A stretch of DNA of 64,000 nt from Hyphomicrobiales bacterium (lineage in GTDB: Bacteria; Pseudomonadota; Alphaproteobacteria; Rhizobiales; Beijerinckiaceae). The stretch covers positions 868,001-932,000 of the forward strand of contig JAFLCX010000001.1 of the NCBI GenBank assembly GCA_017302635.1, in the 5' to 3' direction. The notes beneath the pieces were generated by a model, which was not told the DNA's origin, ran no database searches, and saw only the letters and a program-made list of their open reading frames with translations. Positions 15,897 through 26,036 of this stretch are shown here, piece by piece. How positions within the stretch are numbered: position 1 is the first letter of the stretch; the number at the start of each line of letters is the position of its first letter. The position numbers were made by a program, and so were the translations under genes.

Positions 15897-17065
15897 CAAA
15901 CCCGGCACTCCCTCCTTTCGATGCCGGCTTCGGCGTTTACGTGCATTGGCCGTTCTGCCAATCGAAATGCCCGTATTGCGATTTCAACAGTCATGTGCGC
16001 CGCGCCGCGATCGATGAAGCGCGGTTCGTCTCCGCCTTCCGGCGCGAACTCGAGCATATGAAGTCGCTCGCGCCGGAGCGCACGGTCTCTTCGATCTTTT
16101 TCGGAGGCGGCACACCATCTTTGATGAAGCCCGAGACCGTAGGCGGCATTCTCGAAGCCATCGGTGATCAATGGACCATCGCCAAGGATTGCGAAATCTC
16201 GCTGGAGGCCAACCCGACCAGCGTAGAAGCCACGCGGTTTCGCGGATACCGCGCGGCAGGGGTCAACCGCGTGTCACTCGGCGTTCAGGCTCTGAACGAC
16301 GCTGATCTCAAGGCCCTCGGGCGGTTGCACACGGTCGGCGAGGCGCTGGTGGCGGTTTCGACCGCGGCTTCGATTTTCGAACGCTTTTCGTTCGACCTCA
16401 TCTATGCCCGCCCGAACCAGAGCATTATGTCGTGGCGCGAAGAGCTGATCGAAGCGCTCGCTCATGCGCCGACGCACCTCTCGCTCTATCAGCTCACGAT
16501 CGAGGAAGGCACGGCCTTTCACGCCCTGCATGAGGCCGGGAAACTGATCGTGCCCGGTGACGACCATGCCCGGGCGCTGTTCGAGACGACACAGGAGATT
16601 TGTTCGGCGCATGGAATGCCAGCCTACGAGGTCTCGAACCATGCGAAGCCAGGGCATGAATGCCGCCACAATCTGCTCTACTGGCGCTACGGCGAATATG
16701 CCGGCATCGGCCCGGGCGCACATGGCAGGCTCGTCACCGCGCGCGGCCGGCGGGCCTTCTCCACTGAGAAAAGCCCCGAAGCGTGGCTCGATTATGTCGA
16801 GCGCGACGACCACGGGATTGTCTCGGACGAACCGCTCGGCAACGAAGCCGAGGGCGACGAATTCCTCCTGATGGGGCTGCGCCTCACCGAGGGGATCGAT
16901 CCCGATCGTTTCCGGATGCTGCGCGGGCGCGGCTTCGAAGCGGCGCGCATCGAGGCTCTGGTCGAAGAGAACCTGATTGAGATCTGTTCGGACAAGCGCC
17001 GCCTGCGTGTGACGCCGAAAGGATTCCCGGTTCTCGATGCGATCGTGGCGGATCTCGCTGCCTGA
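15893..17065 (+). CDS. hemW: HemW-type radical SAM heme chaperone
   Basis: Radical SAM protein of the HemN-like group, 390 residues. The cluster motif FCQSKCPYCDFNSH gives Cys22, Cys26 and Cys29 (CxxxCxxC). IFFGGGTPSLM and SLGVQALND follow, as does a C-terminal HemN-type domain. It begins directly with the YVHWPFC stretch and lacks the extended N-terminus of oxygen-independent coproporphyrinogen oxidase, so HemW (heme trafficking) is the better call. It lies in the rph-rdgB-hemW operon and is convergent with the LpoA-like gene, 6 bp away. Confidence 0.93.
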   Translation: MTNPALPPFDAGFGVYVHWPFCQSKCPYCDFNSHVRRAAIDEARFVSAFRRELEHMKSLAPERTVSSIFFGGGTPSLMKPETVGGILEAIGDQWTIAKDCEISLEANPTSVEATRFRGYRAAGVNRVSLGVQALNDADLKALGRLHTVGEALVAVSTAASIFERFSFDLIYARPNQSIMSWREELIEALAHAPTHLSLYQLTIEEGTAFHALHEAGKLIVPGDDHARALFETTQEICSAHGMPAYEVSNHAKPGHECRHNLLYWRYGEYAGIGPGAHGRLVTARGRRAFSTEKSPEAWLDYVERDDHGIVSDEPLGNEAEGDEFLLMGLRLTEGIDPDRFRMLRGRGFEAARIEALVEENLIEICSDKRRLRVTPKGFPVLDAIVADLAA

Positions 17066-17071
17066 GCGGGA

Positions 17072-18295
17072 TCAGTTCCCCGCAAAACTGCCGGGAGCGG
17101 CCGAAATCGCCCGCGCCGATCCGCCCCGGATTTCGAACACCGCGATCCCGCGATCATTCAGCCCGTTCTGCCGGAACCGGAACACGCCATCCTGACCGGC
17201 GAAGCCGTTCGGATTGGTGATGTTGCTGTCCTGAAAGCGCTGCGTGCCGTAGGCCTGCGTGAGCGCACTGGCGAGCGTCACGGCATCATAGGAGAGCGTG
17301 GCAAGGCGGGTCGGGGCTGAGCCATAACGCTGCTGGTAACGCCCTGCGAGCTGGTTGAAGCGCGCATTGTCGGGCGAGGCGAACCAGGCGCCATCGAGCG
17401 CGGGCAAACTGATCACGCGCGGATCGTTCCACACACCTGTCGAGATGAACTGCACCTGCCGCCCATTGATGCCAGCACCTGCAAGGGCCTGCATCACCGG
17501 CGCCAACCCGTCGGCACCCTCGCCAATGAACAGCGTATCGGAGGCCGAAATCGAGGCCTTGAGCCGCGTGACCGCCGCACCCAAAGAGGCAGCATTGCCG
17601 GGCTGGTAACGTTCAACAATGGTCACGCGCCGGCCCTGCTGGTTGCCAACCGACATCAATTCGGCCTCGACCACACTGCCATACGGCGTCTGCGGAATGA
17701 GGGCCGCGATTGCCTTCTTGCCGCGGCTACCGGCGAAATTCACGATCCGCTGCACATCGGATTGCGCGAGAAAGCTGAGGAGATAGACGCCCCGCTGCGC
17801 CACGCTGGCATCCGACGAAAAGGCGATGAGCGAGCGCCCGGCCGGGCGCGCCACCGCAGCAGCAGCCTGAACATTCGGGCCGAAAAGCGGACCCAGAATG
17901 AGTTCGGCACCCTGCTGGATGGCCTCCTGCGTGGCCGCGCGCGCGCCATCCGGCGTGCCGCGATCATCTTTCACCAGAATCTGGATATTCTGCGAAGCAG
18001 CATTCCCCCCCGAAAAATCCTGAATGGCCAGTTCGGCCGCATTGCGCAAACTCAGGGCAGCTGCCTGACCGTTCGGCGCAGAAAGCGGCAGAATGAGTGC
18101 GATCTTCACGGCACCGGTGCCGATCACATCGCCCGCCTGGGCGGGCGGCGCGGTTGGCTCGGTGGTTGTGGTGAGGCCAAAGGTTTCGAGCGTAGACCCG
18201 GCGCAACCGGCGAGAAGCCCGAAGGCCAGAGCCGCAAGACCCAACCGGCCGAAAAGTCCCTTTTTCGGGTGATCCGAAAACAAGGCTTTATCCAT
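17072..18295 (-). CDS. LpoA-like penicillin-binding-protein activator lipoprotein
   Basis: A 407-residue lipoprotein. The lipobox LLAGC places the lipidated Cys at residue 31. The rest is a periplasmic binding-protein fold of the LivJ/LppC type (VKIALILPLSAPNG, ELILGPLFGPNV, LIPQTPYGS). It is annotated in Alphaproteobacteria as a penicillin-binding-protein activator because it sits, as here, beside rsmI and yraN, the same set as yraL-lpoA-yraN in E. coli. The N-terminal TPR domain of E. coli LpoA is missing, so a direct PBP role is inferred. It is divergent from rsmI. Confidence 0.82.
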   Translation of the reverse strand: MDKALFSDHPKKGLFGRLGLAALAFGLLAGCAGSTLETFGLTTTTEPTAPPAQAGDVIGTGAVKIALILPLSAPNGQAAALSLRNAAELAIQDFSGGNAASQNIQILVKDDRGTPDGARAATQEAIQQGAELILGPLFGPNVQAAAAVARPAGRSLIAFSSDASVAQRGVYLLSFLAQSDVQRIVNFAGSRGKKAIAALIPQTPYGSVVEAELMSVGNQQGRRVTIVERYQPGNAASLGAAVTRLKASISASDTLFIGEGADGLAPVMQALAGAGINGRQVQFISTGVWNDPRVISLPALDGAWFASPDNARFNQLAGRYQQRYGSAPTRLATLSYDAVTLASALTQAYGTQRFQDSNITNPNGFAGQDGVFRFRQNGLNDRGIAVFEIRGGSARAISAAPGSFAGN

Positions 18296-18507
18296 TCCTG
18301 CTTCTCCTGGGGTCCAGTCTCTCGGGCCATTGCGAGGCTCTCATTGGGATGAAAAGCCTGAAAACCCGTCAATCTCAAGATGGCTAACAAAAGAACGTTA
18401 ACTTTATGGCGATTCCGCCACAACCCGCTCGCAGACTTTGCCAACGGGCTCGCCCCGTGCGACAGACGCTGACAAGGCCTCCTGATGGGCAACCCGGCAC
18501 GACAGGC

Positions 18508-19392
18508 ATGACGCAGTTTCTCTTTCGCGGCGAACGGTTCGAGGCAAAACCGGTAGAAGCCGGATTGCATCTGGTCGCGACTCCGATCGGCAATCTGGGC
18601 GATATCACGATCCGCGCGCTCGATACTCTGGCGAGAGCCAATCTCATTCTGGCCGAGGATACGAGGGTCACGAAAGGCTTGCTCACGCATTTCGGCATCG
18701 CGACGCCGTTGATGGCCTATCACGAGCACAACGCGGCGCGTGAGGAAGCCCAGCTTGTCGCGCGTCTCAAGGCCGGCGAAACGCTGGCGCTTGTTTCCGA
18801 TGCCGGGACACCGCTTGTCTCGGATCCGGGCCAGAAACTCGCGCAGGCCGCGATCGTGGCCGGCATTCCTGTGACGACAGAGCCCGGCGCGTCCTCGGTG
18901 CTGGCGGCCCTGGTACTGGCCGGATTGCCGGCCGAGCGCTTCGCCTTTGAGGGTTTTCTCCCTTCAAAACAAGGTGAGAGGCGTCGCCGCATCCGCGAGA
19001 TTTCCGCGCTGCCGATGACGCTCGTGATTTTCGAGGCCCCGCATCGGCTGGTGGAAACGCTTCAGGATCTCGCGGCCCTTCTTGGCTCGCGCGAAGCGGC
19101 TGTTGCTCGCGAAATCACGAAAAAATTCGAGACTGTACGTCGGGGCGTTCTGCCGGATTTGGCGCAGATTTATGCTTCGGAAGGCGCACCGAAAGGCGAG
19201 ATCGTGATCGTGATCGCGCCGCCAGCACCGGAAACTCCACCGGAAGGCGATGCGATCGATGCTGCCTTGCGCAAGGCGCTGGCCCTGCACACGCCGCGTG
19301 ACGCCGTCGAGATCGTGGCCGGTGAGCTTGGGCTCAAGCGCCGCGAGGTCTATGCCCGCGCACTGCGTCTCTCGGAAAAAAACGGCGGATGA
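18508..19392 (+). CDS. rsmI: 16S rRNA 2'-O-ribose C1402 methyltransferase
   Basis: RsmI methylates C1402 of 16S rRNA in the decoding centre; about 294 residues, tetrapyrrole-methylase fold. LVATPIGNLGDITIRAL and LAEDTRVTKGLL are the family hallmark, followed by LVSDAGTPLVSDPG and GFLPSKQGER. The start is chosen to fit family length; the frame is open for 34 unconserved codons upstream and the Shine-Dalgarno sequence is weak. It is followed 3 bp later by yraN. Confidence 0.95.
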   Translation: MTQFLFRGERFEAKPVEAGLHLVATPIGNLGDITIRALDTLARANLILAEDTRVTKGLLTHFGIATPLMAYHEHNAAREEAQLVARLKAGETLALVSDAGTPLVSDPGQKLAQAAIVAGIPVTTEPGASSVLAALVLAGLPAERFAFEGFLPSKQGERRRRIREISALPMTLVIFEAPHRLVETLQDLAALLGSREAAVAREITKKFETVRRGVLPDLAQIYASEGAPKGEIVIVIAPPAPETPPEGDAIDAALRKALALHTPRDAVEIVAGELGLKRREVYARALRLSEKNGG

Positions 19393-19395
19393 CTG

Positions 19396-19755
19396 ATGGA
19401 CCGGCGTGCGGCTTACCTTCTGGGGCTTGATGCCGAATTCTGGGCGGAAATCCTGCTGCGCCTGAAGGGCTATCGCATCCTCGCGCGGCGGTTTCAGGCG
19501 AGTGGTGCCGAGATCGACCTTGTGGCCAAGCGCGGCTCGACCCTCGTCTTCATCGAAGTGAAGGCCCGTCCAACGCTCGACGAGGCGCAGGTGACCATCA
19601 CACGGCAGAAACTCGAACGCATCGCACGAGGTGCCCGAGCCTTTCTCGGGCGCCTTCCGGCCATGCCAAAGACGATCCGCTGCGATGCGATCCTCATTGC
19701 ACCGGGGGCGCTTCCTCGCCATATCAAGGCAATCGGCGAACTCGCCCTCGACTGA
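19396..19755 (+). CDS. YraN (UPF0102) family nuclease-fold protein
   Basis: A small protein of 119 residues with the restriction-endonuclease-like fold: [20 protein letters not shown] carries the D-(x)n-ExK residues of such nucleases. Its biochemical role is not established. Its place between rsmI and gshB is conserved; in E. coli the homologue likewise follows the rsmI/lpoA pair. It is probably co-transcribed with rsmI, 3 bp upstream. Confidence 0.9.
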   Translation: MDRRAAYLLGLDAEFWAEILLRLKGYRILARRFQASGAEIDLVAKRGSTLVFIEVKARPTLDEAQVTITRQKLERIARGARAFLGRLPAMPKTIRCDAILIAPGALPRHIKAIGELALD

Positions 19756-19778
19756 TTTCAGCTTCGAAAGTCCGGCTC

Positions 19779-20726
19779 ATGAGCTTGCGCATCGCGGTCC
19801 AGATGGACCCTATCGAGACCATCAACATCACCGGTGACTCGACCTTCGCCCTGATGCTGGAAGCGCAGGTGCGCGGGCATGAGATGGTGGTCTATGGACC
19901 CGATGCGCTGTCACTCAAGGACAATCACCTCACGGCCCGTGTGAAACCGGTCAGCGTACGGGACGAGAAGGGCCATCACGCGACACTCGGTGAGACAACT
20001 CGTGTCGATCTCGGTGATTTCGATGTCGTGCTGATGCGCCAGGACCCGCCATTCGACATGAACTACACCACCGCGACGCATCTGCTGGATCGCATTCACC
20101 CGAAAACACTGGTCGTGAACGACCCGACTTCGGTGCGCAACGCGCCGGAGAAAATTCTCGTCAATGAATTCCCCGATCTGATGCCGCCCACGCTTGTGAG
20201 CCGCGATCGCGCGGAAATCGAGGCCTTCCGCGCCGAGCACGGCGATCTTGTCATGAAACCGCTCTACGGCAATGGCGGCGCGGGCGTGTTCAAGGTCGGG
20301 AAGAATGACGAGAACTTCAACGGGTTTTTCGATCTCTTCGCGGGGCTGTCGCGCGAGCCCTGGATGATCCAGCGTTTTCTTCCCGCCGTGCGCGCAGGCG
20401 ACAAGCGCATCATCCTCATCGATGGCGTCGCGATGGGGCAATTGAACCGAGTGCCGGCCGAAGGTGATATCCGGGCAAACCTCGTGCGCGGCGGAGCCGG
20501 TCAGGCCACCGAACTCACAAAGCGCGAGCAGGAGATCTGCGCGCGCATCGGGCCCCTCCTGCGCGAACGCGGGTTGATCTTTGTCGGTATTGACGTGATC
20601 GATGGCAACCTGACCGAGATCAACGTCACCTCACCCACCGGCATCCGCGCGATCAAACGGCTCGGCGGGCCAGACCTGGCGGTGCCGATCTGGGATGCGA
20701 TCGAGAACCGGCTGGGAAAAAGCTGA
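19779..20726 (+). CDS. gshB: glutathione synthetase
   Basis: Joins gamma-glutamylcysteine and glycine with ATP to form glutathione; 315 residues, the usual length. ATP-grasp features include [46 protein letters not shown] and the C-terminal [15 protein letters not shown]. It lies 23 bp after yraN and 2 bp before glnD, inside an apparent rsmI-yraN-gshB-glnD transcription unit. The Shine-Dalgarno is weak, so translation may depend on upstream ribosomes. Confidence 0.97.
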   Translation: MSLRIAVQMDPIETINITGDSTFALMLEAQVRGHEMVVYGPDALSLKDNHLTARVKPVSVRDEKGHHATLGETTRVDLGDFDVVLMRQDPPFDMNYTTATHLLDRIHPKTLVVNDPTSVRNAPEKILVNEFPDLMPPTLVSRDRAEIEAFRAEHGDLVMKPLYGNGGAGVFKVGKNDENFNGFFDLFAGLSREPWMIQRFLPAVRAGDKRIILIDGVAMGQLNRVPAEGDIRANLVRGGAGQATELTKREQEICARIGPLLRERGLIFVGIDVIDGNLTEINVTSPTGIRAIKRLGGPDLAVPIWDAIENRLGKS

Positions 20727-20728
20727 CC

Positions 20729-23476
20729 ATGCCCGAACAGGATATCCCCCCTTTTCCGCTGGATCGCGTTTCGGTTGATCTCTCTGCCGAGGCTGCGCGC
20801 GCCGCCTTTGTGCAGGCCGGGCGCGATTATCTCGCCGACGCGCGGCTCCGCGCCGAAACCATCCTGATGGAAAAAGGTGGCTTCGCCTGCGCCCGGGCGC
20901 TTTGCCTTGCGCAGGACAGGTTGATCGCCGCCCTGTTCGAAATGGCCCGCGAGCGGCTTTACAAGAACGCCAACCCCTCGGCAGGGGAGCGCCTCGCTGT
21001 GATCGCCGTTGGTGGGTACGGGCGTGGCACGCTCGCACCGGGCTCAGATACCGACATCATGTTCCTCCAGCCGGTTTCGACCCCCTGGGCCGAGAGCATC
21101 GCCGAGGCGATGCTCTATGTGCTGTGGGATCTAGGGCTGAAAGTCGGGCATTCCACGCGCACGATCGATGAATGCATCCGGACGGGCCGCGAGGACCTCA
21201 CCATCCGCACCGCCTTGCTCGAATCGCGCGTGATCGCCGGGGACGTAGCGATTTTCGAGGAATTCGAGGCCCGGTTTGACCGCGATGTCGTTGCAGGACG
21301 CGCGGCCGAGTTCGCACAAGCAAAGCTCGCCGAGCGCGATGAACGCATCGCGCGCGTTGGCCAGTCCCGCTATCTGGTCGAGCCAAACGTGAAAGAGGGG
21401 AAGGGCGGTCAACGTGACCTGCAAACCCTGTTCTGGATCGGAAAATTTGTCTATCGCGTCAAAGATCTGCACGGACTCGTGAAGGCCGGGGTCTTCACGA
21501 ACCGCGAGTTGCGCCTCTTCGAGCGCTGCGAGGAATTTCTCTGGCGTGTGCGCTGCCACATGCATTTTGTCGCGAAGCGCCCGGAAGAGCGGCTGACTTT
21601 CGATATGCAACGCCTCGTGGCGCAGCGCATGGGCTATCGCGGGCGTGACACGCTCAACGCCGTCGAGCGCTTCATGAAGCATTATTTTCTGGTCGCGAAG
21701 GAGGTCGGCGATCTTTCCGCCATCCTGTGCGCCGACCTGGAACTGCGCGAGGCCAAGCCACGCGCGATGCTCGATCGGTTCATGGGCCGGTTCCGTCGCC
21801 GCCCGAAGGCGCTCGCCGAGGCGGAGGGGTTTCGGGTGGAGAACAGCCGCATCGCGGCCGATCCCCATATCTTTGTCAAAGACCCGGTGAACCTCATCCG
21901 CCTTTTCTGGCTCGCGGATCGTCACCGGCTGGCCCTGCACCCCGCAACTTCGCGCGCGGTGACGCTGAACCTGCGCCGGATCACCGACAGCATCCGCAAC
22001 AATGCGGAAGCGAACAGGCTTTTTCTCGAAATCCTCACCTCGAAGAACAGCCCGGAAGTGGTTTTGCGGCTGATGCACGAAACCGGCGTGCTCGGTCGGT
22101 TCATCCCCGATTTTCAGCGTATCAGCGCGATGATGCAATTCTCGATGTATCATCATTACACAGTGGACGAGCACACTCTGCGCTGCATCGGCCTGCTTGC
22201 GAAACTCGATTCGGGCGAACTGGGCGAGGATCACCCGCTTTCGCACAATCTGCTGCCGAACCTGCCGAACCGCCGCGCGCTCTACGTCGCGCTCTTCCTC
22301 CATGATATCGGCAAAGGCCGGCGCGAGGCGCATGAGTTGGTCGGCGCCCGGATTGCCCGCAATCTCTGCCCGCGCCTCGGCTTGACCGCGCAGGAAACCG
22401 AATTGGTGGCCTGGCTGGTGGAGAACCACCTCGTGATGTCGCAAACAGCGCAGGGGCGCGACATTTCCGATCCACGCACAATCACCTCGTTTTCCCAGAC
22501 GGTGCAATCGCTCGAGCGCCTCCGGCTGCTGCTGGTGCTGACCGTGTGCGACATCCGCGGCGTCGGGCCCGGCGTGTGGAACGGCTGGAAAGGGCAGTTG
22601 CTGCGAGCCCTTTATCGCGAGACCGAAATGGTCATCACCGGCGATTATGGTGGTGCGGAGCGTTCAGCACGCATCGAGGCCGCGATCGCAGAATTGCGCA
22701 AGGCCTTGCCCGACTGGACCGACGCCCAGTTCCGCGCCTATGCCCGCCGACATAACCCCGCTTACTGGATCAAGGTCGACCTCGCCAACCAGGTGCAACA
22801 CGCGAAACTGGTCGAGCGCGGTGCCAGGGCGGGAGACCATTTCCAGGTCGATTTCACGACCGATGGCTTCCGCGGCGTCACGGAACTCACGGTCCTCGCC
22901 ATCGACCATCCGAGGCTACTCTCGATCATCACCGGCGCATGCGCAGCAGCTGGTGCGAACATCGTTGAAGCCCAGATTTTCACCACCAATGACGGCTTCG
23001 CGCTTGATACCATCACGATCTCCCGGGCCTTCACGCAGGATCAGGATGAAATGCGCCGGGCCGACCGGGTCGCGAAACACATCATCGCAACCCTGAAGGG
23101 CGAGGTGCGGCTGCCGGAAATCGTGGCCTCGCGTTCCGCACAGGCCCCCATGTCGCAAGCCTTCACCGTGGCGCCCGAAGTTATCATCGATAACGAGCTT
23201 TCCGCCAAATCGACCGTGGTGGAGGTCACCGGTCTCGACCGGCCGGGCCTGCTTTATGCGCTCACCACGGAAATCGGGAAACAGAACCTCAACATCAATT
23301 CGGCACGCATCGTCACCTATGGCGAGAAGGCCGTCGACGTGTTCTACGTCACCGATCTGACGGGTGGAAAAGTGTTGCAGGCTCCACGCCAATCGCGGTT
23401 GCGCAAGGAGCTTCTCGCGGTTCTCTCGCAGCCCGCCGCCATCGCGGGCGCGGAGAGCGGAGCCAGTGCCGCTTGA
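20729..23476 (+). CDS. glnD: [protein-PII] uridylyltransferase / uridylyl-removing enzyme
   Basis: The nitrogen sensor that uridylylates PII proteins when glutamine is low and removes UMP when it is high; 915 residues. Order of domains: nucleotidyltransferase with GGYGRGTLAPGSDTDIMFL (split motif GG-x-G-S-D-x-D), a central linking region, an HD hydrolase domain with FLHDIGKGRR and VENHLVMS, and two C-terminal ACT domains beginning TELTVLAIDHPRLL and VVEVTGLDRPGLL. All catalytic elements are intact. A candidate heat-shock promoter for grpE overlaps its stop codon. Confidence 0.97.
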   Translation: MPEQDIPPFPLDRVSVDLSAEAARAAFVQAGRDYLADARLRAETILMEKGGFACARALCLAQDRLIAALFEMARERLYKNANPSAGERLAVIAVGGYGRGTLAPGSDTDIMFLQPVSTPWAESIAEAMLYVLWDLGLKVGHSTRTIDECIRTGREDLTIRTALLESRVIAGDVAIFEEFEARFDRDVVAGRAAEFAQAKLAERDERIARVGQSRYLVEPNVKEGKGGQRDLQTLFWIGKFVYRVKDLHGLVKAGVFTNRELRLFERCEEFLWRVRCHMHFVAKRPEERLTFDMQRLVAQRMGYRGRDTLNAVERFMKHYFLVAKEVGDLSAILCADLELREAKPRAMLDRFMGRFRRRPKALAEAEGFRVENSRIAADPHIFVKDPVNLIRLFWLADRHRLALHPATSRAVTLNLRRITDSIRNNAEANRLFLEILTSKNSPEVVLRLMHETGVLGRFIPDFQRISAMMQFSMYHHYTVDEHTLRCIGLLAKLDSGELGEDHPLSHNLLPNLPNRRALYVALFLHDIGKGRREAHELVGARIARNLCPRLGLTAQETELVAWLVENHLVMSQTAQGRDISDPRTITSFSQTVQSLERLRLLLVLTVCDIRGVGPGVWNGWKGQLLRALYRETEMVITGDYGGAERSARIEAAIAELRKALPDWTDAQFRAYARRHNPAYWIKVDLANQVQHAKLVERGARAGDHFQVDFTTDGFRGVTELTVLAIDHPRLLSIITGACAAAGANIVEAQIFTTNDGFALDTITISRAFTQDQDEMRRADRVAKHIIATLKGEVRLPEIVASRSAQAPMSQAFTVAPEVIIDNELSAKSTVVEVTGLDRPGLLYALTTEIGKQNLNINSARIVTYGEKAVDVFYVTDLTGGKVLQAPRQSRLRKELLAVLSQPAAIAGAESGASAA

Positions 23477-23500
23477 TTTTGCGCCTCCGAACCTCGATAT
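23472..23500 (+). promoter_or_regulatory. candidate RpoH (sigma-32) promoter of grpE
   Basis: CTTG, a 17-nt spacer and CTCGATAT approximate the alphaproteobacterial heat-shock consensus CTTG-N17/18-CYTATNT. It overlaps the end of glnD and lies about 50 bp upstream of grpE, which would give grpE its own heat-shock start. Confidence 0.4.
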
Positions 23501-23545
23501 CCCGGCTGCATCGCCGAATTGATTTGCCAGAGGACAGGCCCGACC

Positions 23546-24205
23546 ATGAGTGCTGAGGACAAGCCGCAAACCGAAAACGCGAGTGAAAGCACTGCCAAGC
23601 CAGACGTTTCCGACCGCCTCGCAGGGCTCGAGCGTGAGAACGCCGACCTCAAGGACCGGCTGCTGCGCGCCCTCGCGGAGATGGAGAACCTGCGCCGCCG
23701 CACGGAGCGCGAGATTCAGGACACGCGCGCTTTCTCGATCACCAAATTCGCTTCTGATATGATCGGCACCGCCGACAATCTGCGTCGTGCAATCGAGAGT
23801 GCGCCGAAAGCCGAACAAAACGAAGAGGGCGAGGCCATTGCGAAGGCCGTGCAGCCCTTGCTTGAAGGCGTTTCGCTCACCGAGCGCGAATTGCTCAAGG
23901 CGCTCGAGAAACATGGCGTCAAGCGCCGCGAGCCGGTGGGAGAGCGGTTTGACCCGCATCGCGATCAGGCGATGTTCGAAATTCCGGATGAAACCGTGCC
24001 CAACGGCACAGTGATGCAGGTGGTGCAGGTCGGCTACACGATCGGCGAGCGCATCCTGCGCCCGGCGATGGTCGGCGTCTCGAAAGGCGGACCGGCACGC
24101 CCGACCAGCGAAAGCGAAGGCGCCGGAGCCGAGGCGAAACCGGAATCCCCGCGTTCTCCCGCGGCTGACTCCGCAAACCGCCCGAAATTCGACAAGCGGG
24201 CCTGA
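23546..24205 (+). CDS. grpE: nucleotide exchange factor GrpE
   Basis: DnaK co-chaperone that drives ADP release; 219 residues. After an acidic, disordered N-terminus comes a long coiled-coil helix (LERENADLKDRLLRALAEME, then NLRRRTEREI) and the beta-domain with GERFDPHRDQAMFE and GYTIGERILRPAMVGVSKG, typical of GrpE. I prefer the ATG at MSAEDK to an upstream in-frame TTG. It is 9 kb from hrcA and about 6.6 kb from the dnaK-dnaJ pair. The C-terminal tail is rich in Glu, Ala and Pro. Confidence 0.96.
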   Translation: MSAEDKPQTENASESTAKPDVSDRLAGLERENADLKDRLLRALAEMENLRRRTEREIQDTRAFSITKFASDMIGTADNLRRAIESAPKAEQNEEGEAIAKAVQPLLEGVSLTERELLKALEKHGVKRREPVGERFDPHRDQAMFEIPDETVPNGTVMQVVQVGYTIGERILRPAMVGVSKGGPARPTSESEGAGAEAKPESPRSPAADSANRPKFDKRA

Positions 24206-24230
24206 GCCCGCCTGTCCGGCCGGGGCATTC

Positions 24231-24851
24231 TCAGCCCTTCAGTTCCTCGCGCGAGGCAATCGTCGTGTCGGCGTTGAGGCGATAGACAATCGGCACGCCG
24301 GTATCGAGTTCGCGGGCGATGATCTCCTCGCCCGTCAGCCCTTCCATCGCCATGATAAGCGCACGCAACGAGTTGCCGTGCGCGGCCACGAGAGTGCGCT
24401 TGCCACCCATCACCTGCGGCAGGATGCGGTGGACATAATAGGGCAGTACGCGCGCGGCCGTATCTTTCAGGCTTTCGCCACCGGGCGGCGGAATATCGTA
24501 AGAGCGACGCCAGATATGGACCTGCTCCTCGCCCCATTTGGCGCGGGCATCATCCTTGTTCAGGCCCGAAAGCTCGCCGTAATCCCGCTCGTTGAGCGCC
24601 TGATCGCGGATGGTTTCCAACCCCGGCTGGCCCAGTTCGCCAAGCACCAGCCGACAGGTGTGCTGCGCCCGCACCAGATCGGACGTGAAGGCAATATCAA
24701 AGGCGATGCCCTTGGCCTTGAGCCTCTGGCCGGCGGCCTTCGCTTCTCCGATACCCTTCTCGGTGAGATCCGGGTCTTTCCAGCCCGTGAACAGGTTCTT
24801 CAAATTCCAGTCGCTCTGGCCGTGGCGGCAGAGCACAAGCAGGCGGTCCAT
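24231..24851 (-). CDS. gpmA: 2,3-bisphosphoglycerate-dependent phosphoglycerate mutase
   Basis: Glycolytic enzyme interconverting 3- and 2-phosphoglycerate; 206 residues, the compact alphaproteobacterial form (E. coli GpmA has 250). CRHGQSDWN places the phospho-His at residue 10. [14 protein letters not shown] and [14 protein letters not shown] are conserved, and [10 protein letters not shown] carries the second His. It is probably the last gene of a minus-strand operon that also contains dapB and pyrF, and is convergent with grpE. Confidence 0.95.
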   Translation of the reverse strand: MDRLLVLCRHGQSDWNLKNLFTGWKDPDLTEKGIGEAKAAGQRLKAKGIAFDIAFTSDLVRAQHTCRLVLGELGQPGLETIRDQALNERDYGELSGLNKDDARAKWGEEQVHIWRRSYDIPPPGGESLKDTAARVLPYYVHRILPQVMGGKRTLVAAHGNSLRALIMAMEGLTGEEIIARELDTGVPIVYRLNADTTIASREELKG

Positions 24852-24912
24852 CGATTATCCCCGAACGATTCGTTGTGGTTGAAAAGGAAAAGAGGGCCGC
24901 GGGCGCGCCATA

Positions 24913-25743
24913 TCAGGCCCCGACCCCGAGCACGTCGCTCATCGTGTAATAGCCCGAGCGGCCATGTTTCCAGCCCCAGAGCGCGGCTTTGACCGCGCCT
25001 TGCGCAAAAAGCCCGCGATCTTCGGCGATATGCCGTAATTCGATCCGCTCGCCATTCCCTGCGAAAATGACGGTATGGTCACCGACGACCGAACCGCCGC
25101 GCAGGGCCTGAAACCCGATCGCACCCTCAGCCCGGGCACCTGTATGCCCCTCGCGCGATTTCACCGCCGCGTTGGAGAGCGAAACCCCGCGCCCCTGTGC
25201 TGCCGCCTCACCGAGCAACAGGGCCGTGCCCGAGGGTGCATCAACCTTCATCCGGTGATGCATCTCGACAATCTCGATATCCCAATCAATCTGGAGCGAT
25301 TTCGCGGCCTGCTTCACGAGGGCGGCGAGCATGTTGACGCCGAGCGAGAAATTGCCCGACTGGACAACGATCGAATGACGCGCGGCAGCTTTCAGCTTCG
25401 CCATATCCGGCTCGGCAAGACCCGTCGTGCCGATCACATGCACCAGCCTCGCCTGCGCGGCCAGAGCAGCGAATTCAACCGTCGCCGCCGGGGCGGTGAA
25501 ATCCAGCACGCCCTGCGCGCTTACGAAGGCGGTGAGCGCATCCGCGGTAACGGGGATACCATTCGGCATCAATCCCGCAACCACGCCACTATCCTGCCCA
25601 AGAAAAGGCGAACCTTCGCGTTCGATCGCGGCATGGAGCACGACGCCCGGCATCTCGCTCACCGCCCTGATGAGGCTCTTCCCCATGCGGCCGGCCGCAC
25701 CGACGACAACGAGGCGCATCGGTTCGGTCTGGTCCGCCATCAT
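24913..25743 (-). CDS. dapB: 4-hydroxy-tetrahydrodipicolinate reductase
   Basis: Lysine/diaminopimelate pathway enzyme, 276 residues. The NAD(P)-binding loop is [28 protein letters not shown] and [14 protein letters not shown] follow, then the active-site stretch [18 protein letters not shown] with its catalytic His and Lys. The start (two consecutive ATGs) overlaps the stop of the upstream DUF1330 gene, indicating coupling. Confidence 0.97.
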   Translation of the reverse strand: MMADQTEPMRLVVVGAAGRMGKSLIRAVSEMPGVVLHAAIEREGSPFLGQDSGVVAGLMPNGIPVTADALTAFVSAQGVLDFTAPAATVEFAALAAQARLVHVIGTTGLAEPDMAKLKAAARHSIVVQSGNFSLGVNMLAALVKQAAKSLQIDWDIEIVEMHHRMKVDAPSGTALLLGEAAAQGRGVSLSNAAVKSREGHTGARAEGAIGFQALRGGSVVGDHTVIFAGNGERIELRHIAEDRGLFAQGAVKAALWGWKHGRSGYYTMSDVLGVGA

Positions 25744-26036
25744 CAGCCCTCAAATCCCGGAATGATCACGAGGTCGATGTCACCGACCTGATCGAGGAAA
25801 ACCTTGGCGGCCTGATATTCCGGGCTCCCGTAGCAGGCAAGCGCAGTGTCATAATCGGCAAATTCGAGCACCACGTTGTGTTTGCGGGGCGTGCCTTTCG
25901 CGACCTTGCCCGCCGGGCCACGCACCAGGAATTTCGCGCCATACTTCTGGAATGCGATGGCGTTCAGTTCGCGATAACGCGCGTAAGCGGCTTCGTCTGA
26001 AACATCGACGCGCGCGACCCAGTAGCCCTTGGTCAT
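25743..26036 (-). CDS. DUF1330 protein (copy 1)
   Basis: A 97-residue single-domain protein of the dimeric ferredoxin-like DUF1330 family. It begins [12 protein letters not shown] and has [21 protein letters not shown], the usual family core. The function is unknown. Start and stop both overlap neighbouring genes by about one base (TGATG), so it is translated as part of a chain with the second DUF1330 gene and dapB. It is clearly a paralogue of the adjacent gene: both share KGY-x-x-x-R-V near the N-terminus and a SPEY motif. Confidence 0.88.
   Translation of the reverse strand: MTKGYWVARVDVSDEAAYARYRELNAIAFQKYGAKFLVRGPAGKVAKGTPRKHNVVLEFADYDTALACYGSPEYQAAKVFLDQVGDIDLVIIPGFEG

Noticed and set aside
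21131..22507. 458-codon minus-strand open frame inside glnD
   Set aside because: It lies entirely within intact glnD coding sequence and shows no family motif.
24852..24912. Terminator between dapB and gpmA
   Set aside because: Only an A-rich stretch is seen, without a stem; the genes may be co-transcribed.
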